DNA of 64,000 nt from Burkholderia sp. H160 (GTDB lineage Bacteria; Pseudomonadota; Gammaproteobacteria; Burkholderiales; Burkholderiaceae): positions 80,459 to 144,458 of the forward strand of contig ABYL01000002.1 of NCBI GenBank assembly GCA_000173575.1, in the 5' to 3' direction. How positions within the stretch are numbered: position 1 is the stretch's first letter; each line of letters opens with the position of its first letter. The notes beneath the pieces are model-generated. The model was not told the origin of the DNA, did not search any database, and was given only the letters and a program-made list of their open reading frames with translations. Positions 63,161-64,000 of this stretch are shown piece after piece. A program made the translations under genes and the position numbers.

Positions 63161-64000
63161 TCAAAGCCAGCGCGAATAACTGCGCGGCGAAAACAGCAAC
63201 GTCACCATCATCATCGCGGCGATGCAGCCGGCGAGCATGATCCACGCGGCGACGAATCCGCCGCTCCAGCCACGTACGATGCCGGCCACGAGCGGCGCAA
63301 CGGCCGCGACGATAAAGCCGACGCCTTGCGTGAAGGCGACCAGCGGGCCAACCACGCGATGATCGGCTGAGTGATCCATCGCGGTCACGAGCGTCAACGA
63401 AAACACGCCGCCGAGCCCCGCGCCCGCGACACCGACCCAGAGCAGCGGCGCGGCGTCAGGCAGTGCGATCAGGCCGATCATGCCGGCCAATTGCGCGGAC
63501 AGCCCGAGCATCAGCCACGCGCGGCGATCGCGGGACGCCGCCGCGGCAAGCGGCAGCAGCAACGCTGACGCGGCCTGGAAGACCGTCATCGTCGCGAGCA
63601 GCGAGCCGCTCGATTCGACGCTTGCACCGTGTTGCTGATAGAACGCCGGCAGCCACGCGACGAGACTCGTATAACCGCCGTTGACGATGCCGAAGTACAG
63701 GCCGAGCGTCCATGCGCGCCTCGTGGTCCACGGCGAGAACGCCGGCGCGGGCGTGGTCGTGGTGCAAGTCGCAGCATGGGCCACGGCGTGCCGTCGCGTC
63801 AGCAGCCACCAGCACGCAAGCGCGACGCAGGCCGGCAGCGCCCACACCGCGAGCCCCGCGTGCCATGACTGCATCACATGGCTGACCCACGGACTCAGGC
63901 TCGCGCCGAGGCCGCCGCCGCCCATGATTGACGCTGAGAACACGCCCATCGCGAGCGGCACGCGCGCGGAGAAGCGCTGCTTGATGACGGCGGGCAGCAG
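63161..64000 (-). CDS. MFS transporter of the CynX/NimT type, cut by the window edge
   Basis: At least 280 residues of a 12-helix MFS transporter are visible, with the frame open to base 64000. Segments are GVFSASIMGGGGLGASLSPW, a central loop, GLYFGIVNGGYTSLVAWLPAFYQQHG and GLGGVFSLTLVTAMDHS. The pattern matches the CynX/NimT group (cyanate or nitroimidazole/small-anion type). The substrate is unknown and a link to nasST is uncertain. The N-terminus lies outside the window. Confidence 0.85.
   Translation of the reverse strand: MLPAVIKQRFSARVPLAMGVFSASIMGGGGLGASLSPWVSHVMQSWHAGLAVWALPACVALACWWLLTRRHAVAHAATCTTTTPAPAFSPWTTRRAWTLGLYFGIVNGGYTSLVAWLPAFYQQHGASVESSGSLLATMTVFQAASALLLPLAAAASRDRRAWLMLGLSAQLAGMIGLIALPDAAPLLWVGVAGAGLGGVFSLTLVTAMDHSADHRVVGPLVAFTQGVGFIVAAVAPLVAGIVRGWSGGFVAAWIMLAGCIAAMMMVTLLFSPRSYSRWL

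Noticed and set aside
1-64000. tRNA, rRNA or CRISPR array
   Set aside because: No cloverleaf-type sequence, ribosomal signature or regularly spaced repeat was found by eye; a dedicated search with tRNAscan or a CRISPR finder would be decisive.

Overview
The window is GC-rich, tightly packed bacterial DNA. Its gene content (DUF4148 protein, paired ribose-type ABC transporters, an aco operon, a non-phosphorylating L-rhamnose pathway, small H-NS-type protein, MmyB-type and LysR regulators) is typical of Burkholderiaceae, most likely Paraburkholderia, Caballeronia or a close relative. The assignment rests on gene content alone. I saw no rRNA, tRNA or CRISPR array.

Layout. 0-9 kb: edge gene with a signal peptide, an orphan heme-type membrane domain of an adenylate cyclase, DUF4148 protein, GGDEF-EAL protein, metallophosphoesterase, YafJ-type amidotransferase, a deletion scar that joins the 5' end of narG to the 3' end of narK, a SagB-type nitroreductase and a lone cobF. 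9-15 kb: a complete ribose-type ABC importer divergent from its probable FadR/GntR regulator, with two matching palindromes between them. 15-20.7 kb: two unknown genes, a beta-keto acid cleavage enzyme, a two-component pair, and a TetR regulator divergent from a membrane protein with a perfect operator-like palindrome.

22.5-40.7 kb is the most unusual part. A 47-bp imperfect direct repeat (43/47 identical) lies at 22557-22603 and 40696-40742, in the 3' end of a fatty acid desaturase gene. A P4-type integrase gene, now frameshifted, sits just inside the right copy. Between the repeats are an MmyB-type regulator with a mosaic 3' end, SDR genes (one frameshifted), a DUF899 protein, an IS6-family element, a lipoprotein glycosidase with twin repeats, the acetoin dehydrogenase locus acoR/acoXABC-lipA with a recognisable sigma-54 promoter, an EAL protein and the C-terminal stump of a DUF3732 ATPase. 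I read this as a candidate integrated island of about 18.1 kb that carries acetoin catabolism and is probably immobilised by the broken integrase. This is inference from sequence architecture.

40.5-51 kb: desaturase, CDP-diacylglycerol pyrophosphatase, amidase, frameshifted FMN reductase, J-domain protein, low-molecular-weight phosphatase, H-NS-like protein and several small secreted or membrane proteins. 51-61 kb: a coherent L-rhamnose locus: KDR dehydrogenase, rhamnonate dehydratase, rhamnose 1-dehydrogenase, LysR regulator, mutarotase, lactonase-type amidohydrolase and a four-gene ABC importer. Sugar is imported, converted to the right anomer, oxidised, delactonised, dehydrated and oxidised again; the enzyme that makes the final C-C cleavage is not in the window. 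61-64 kb: NasS-NasT nitrate-responsive regulators and a CynX-type MFS transporter cut by the window edge.
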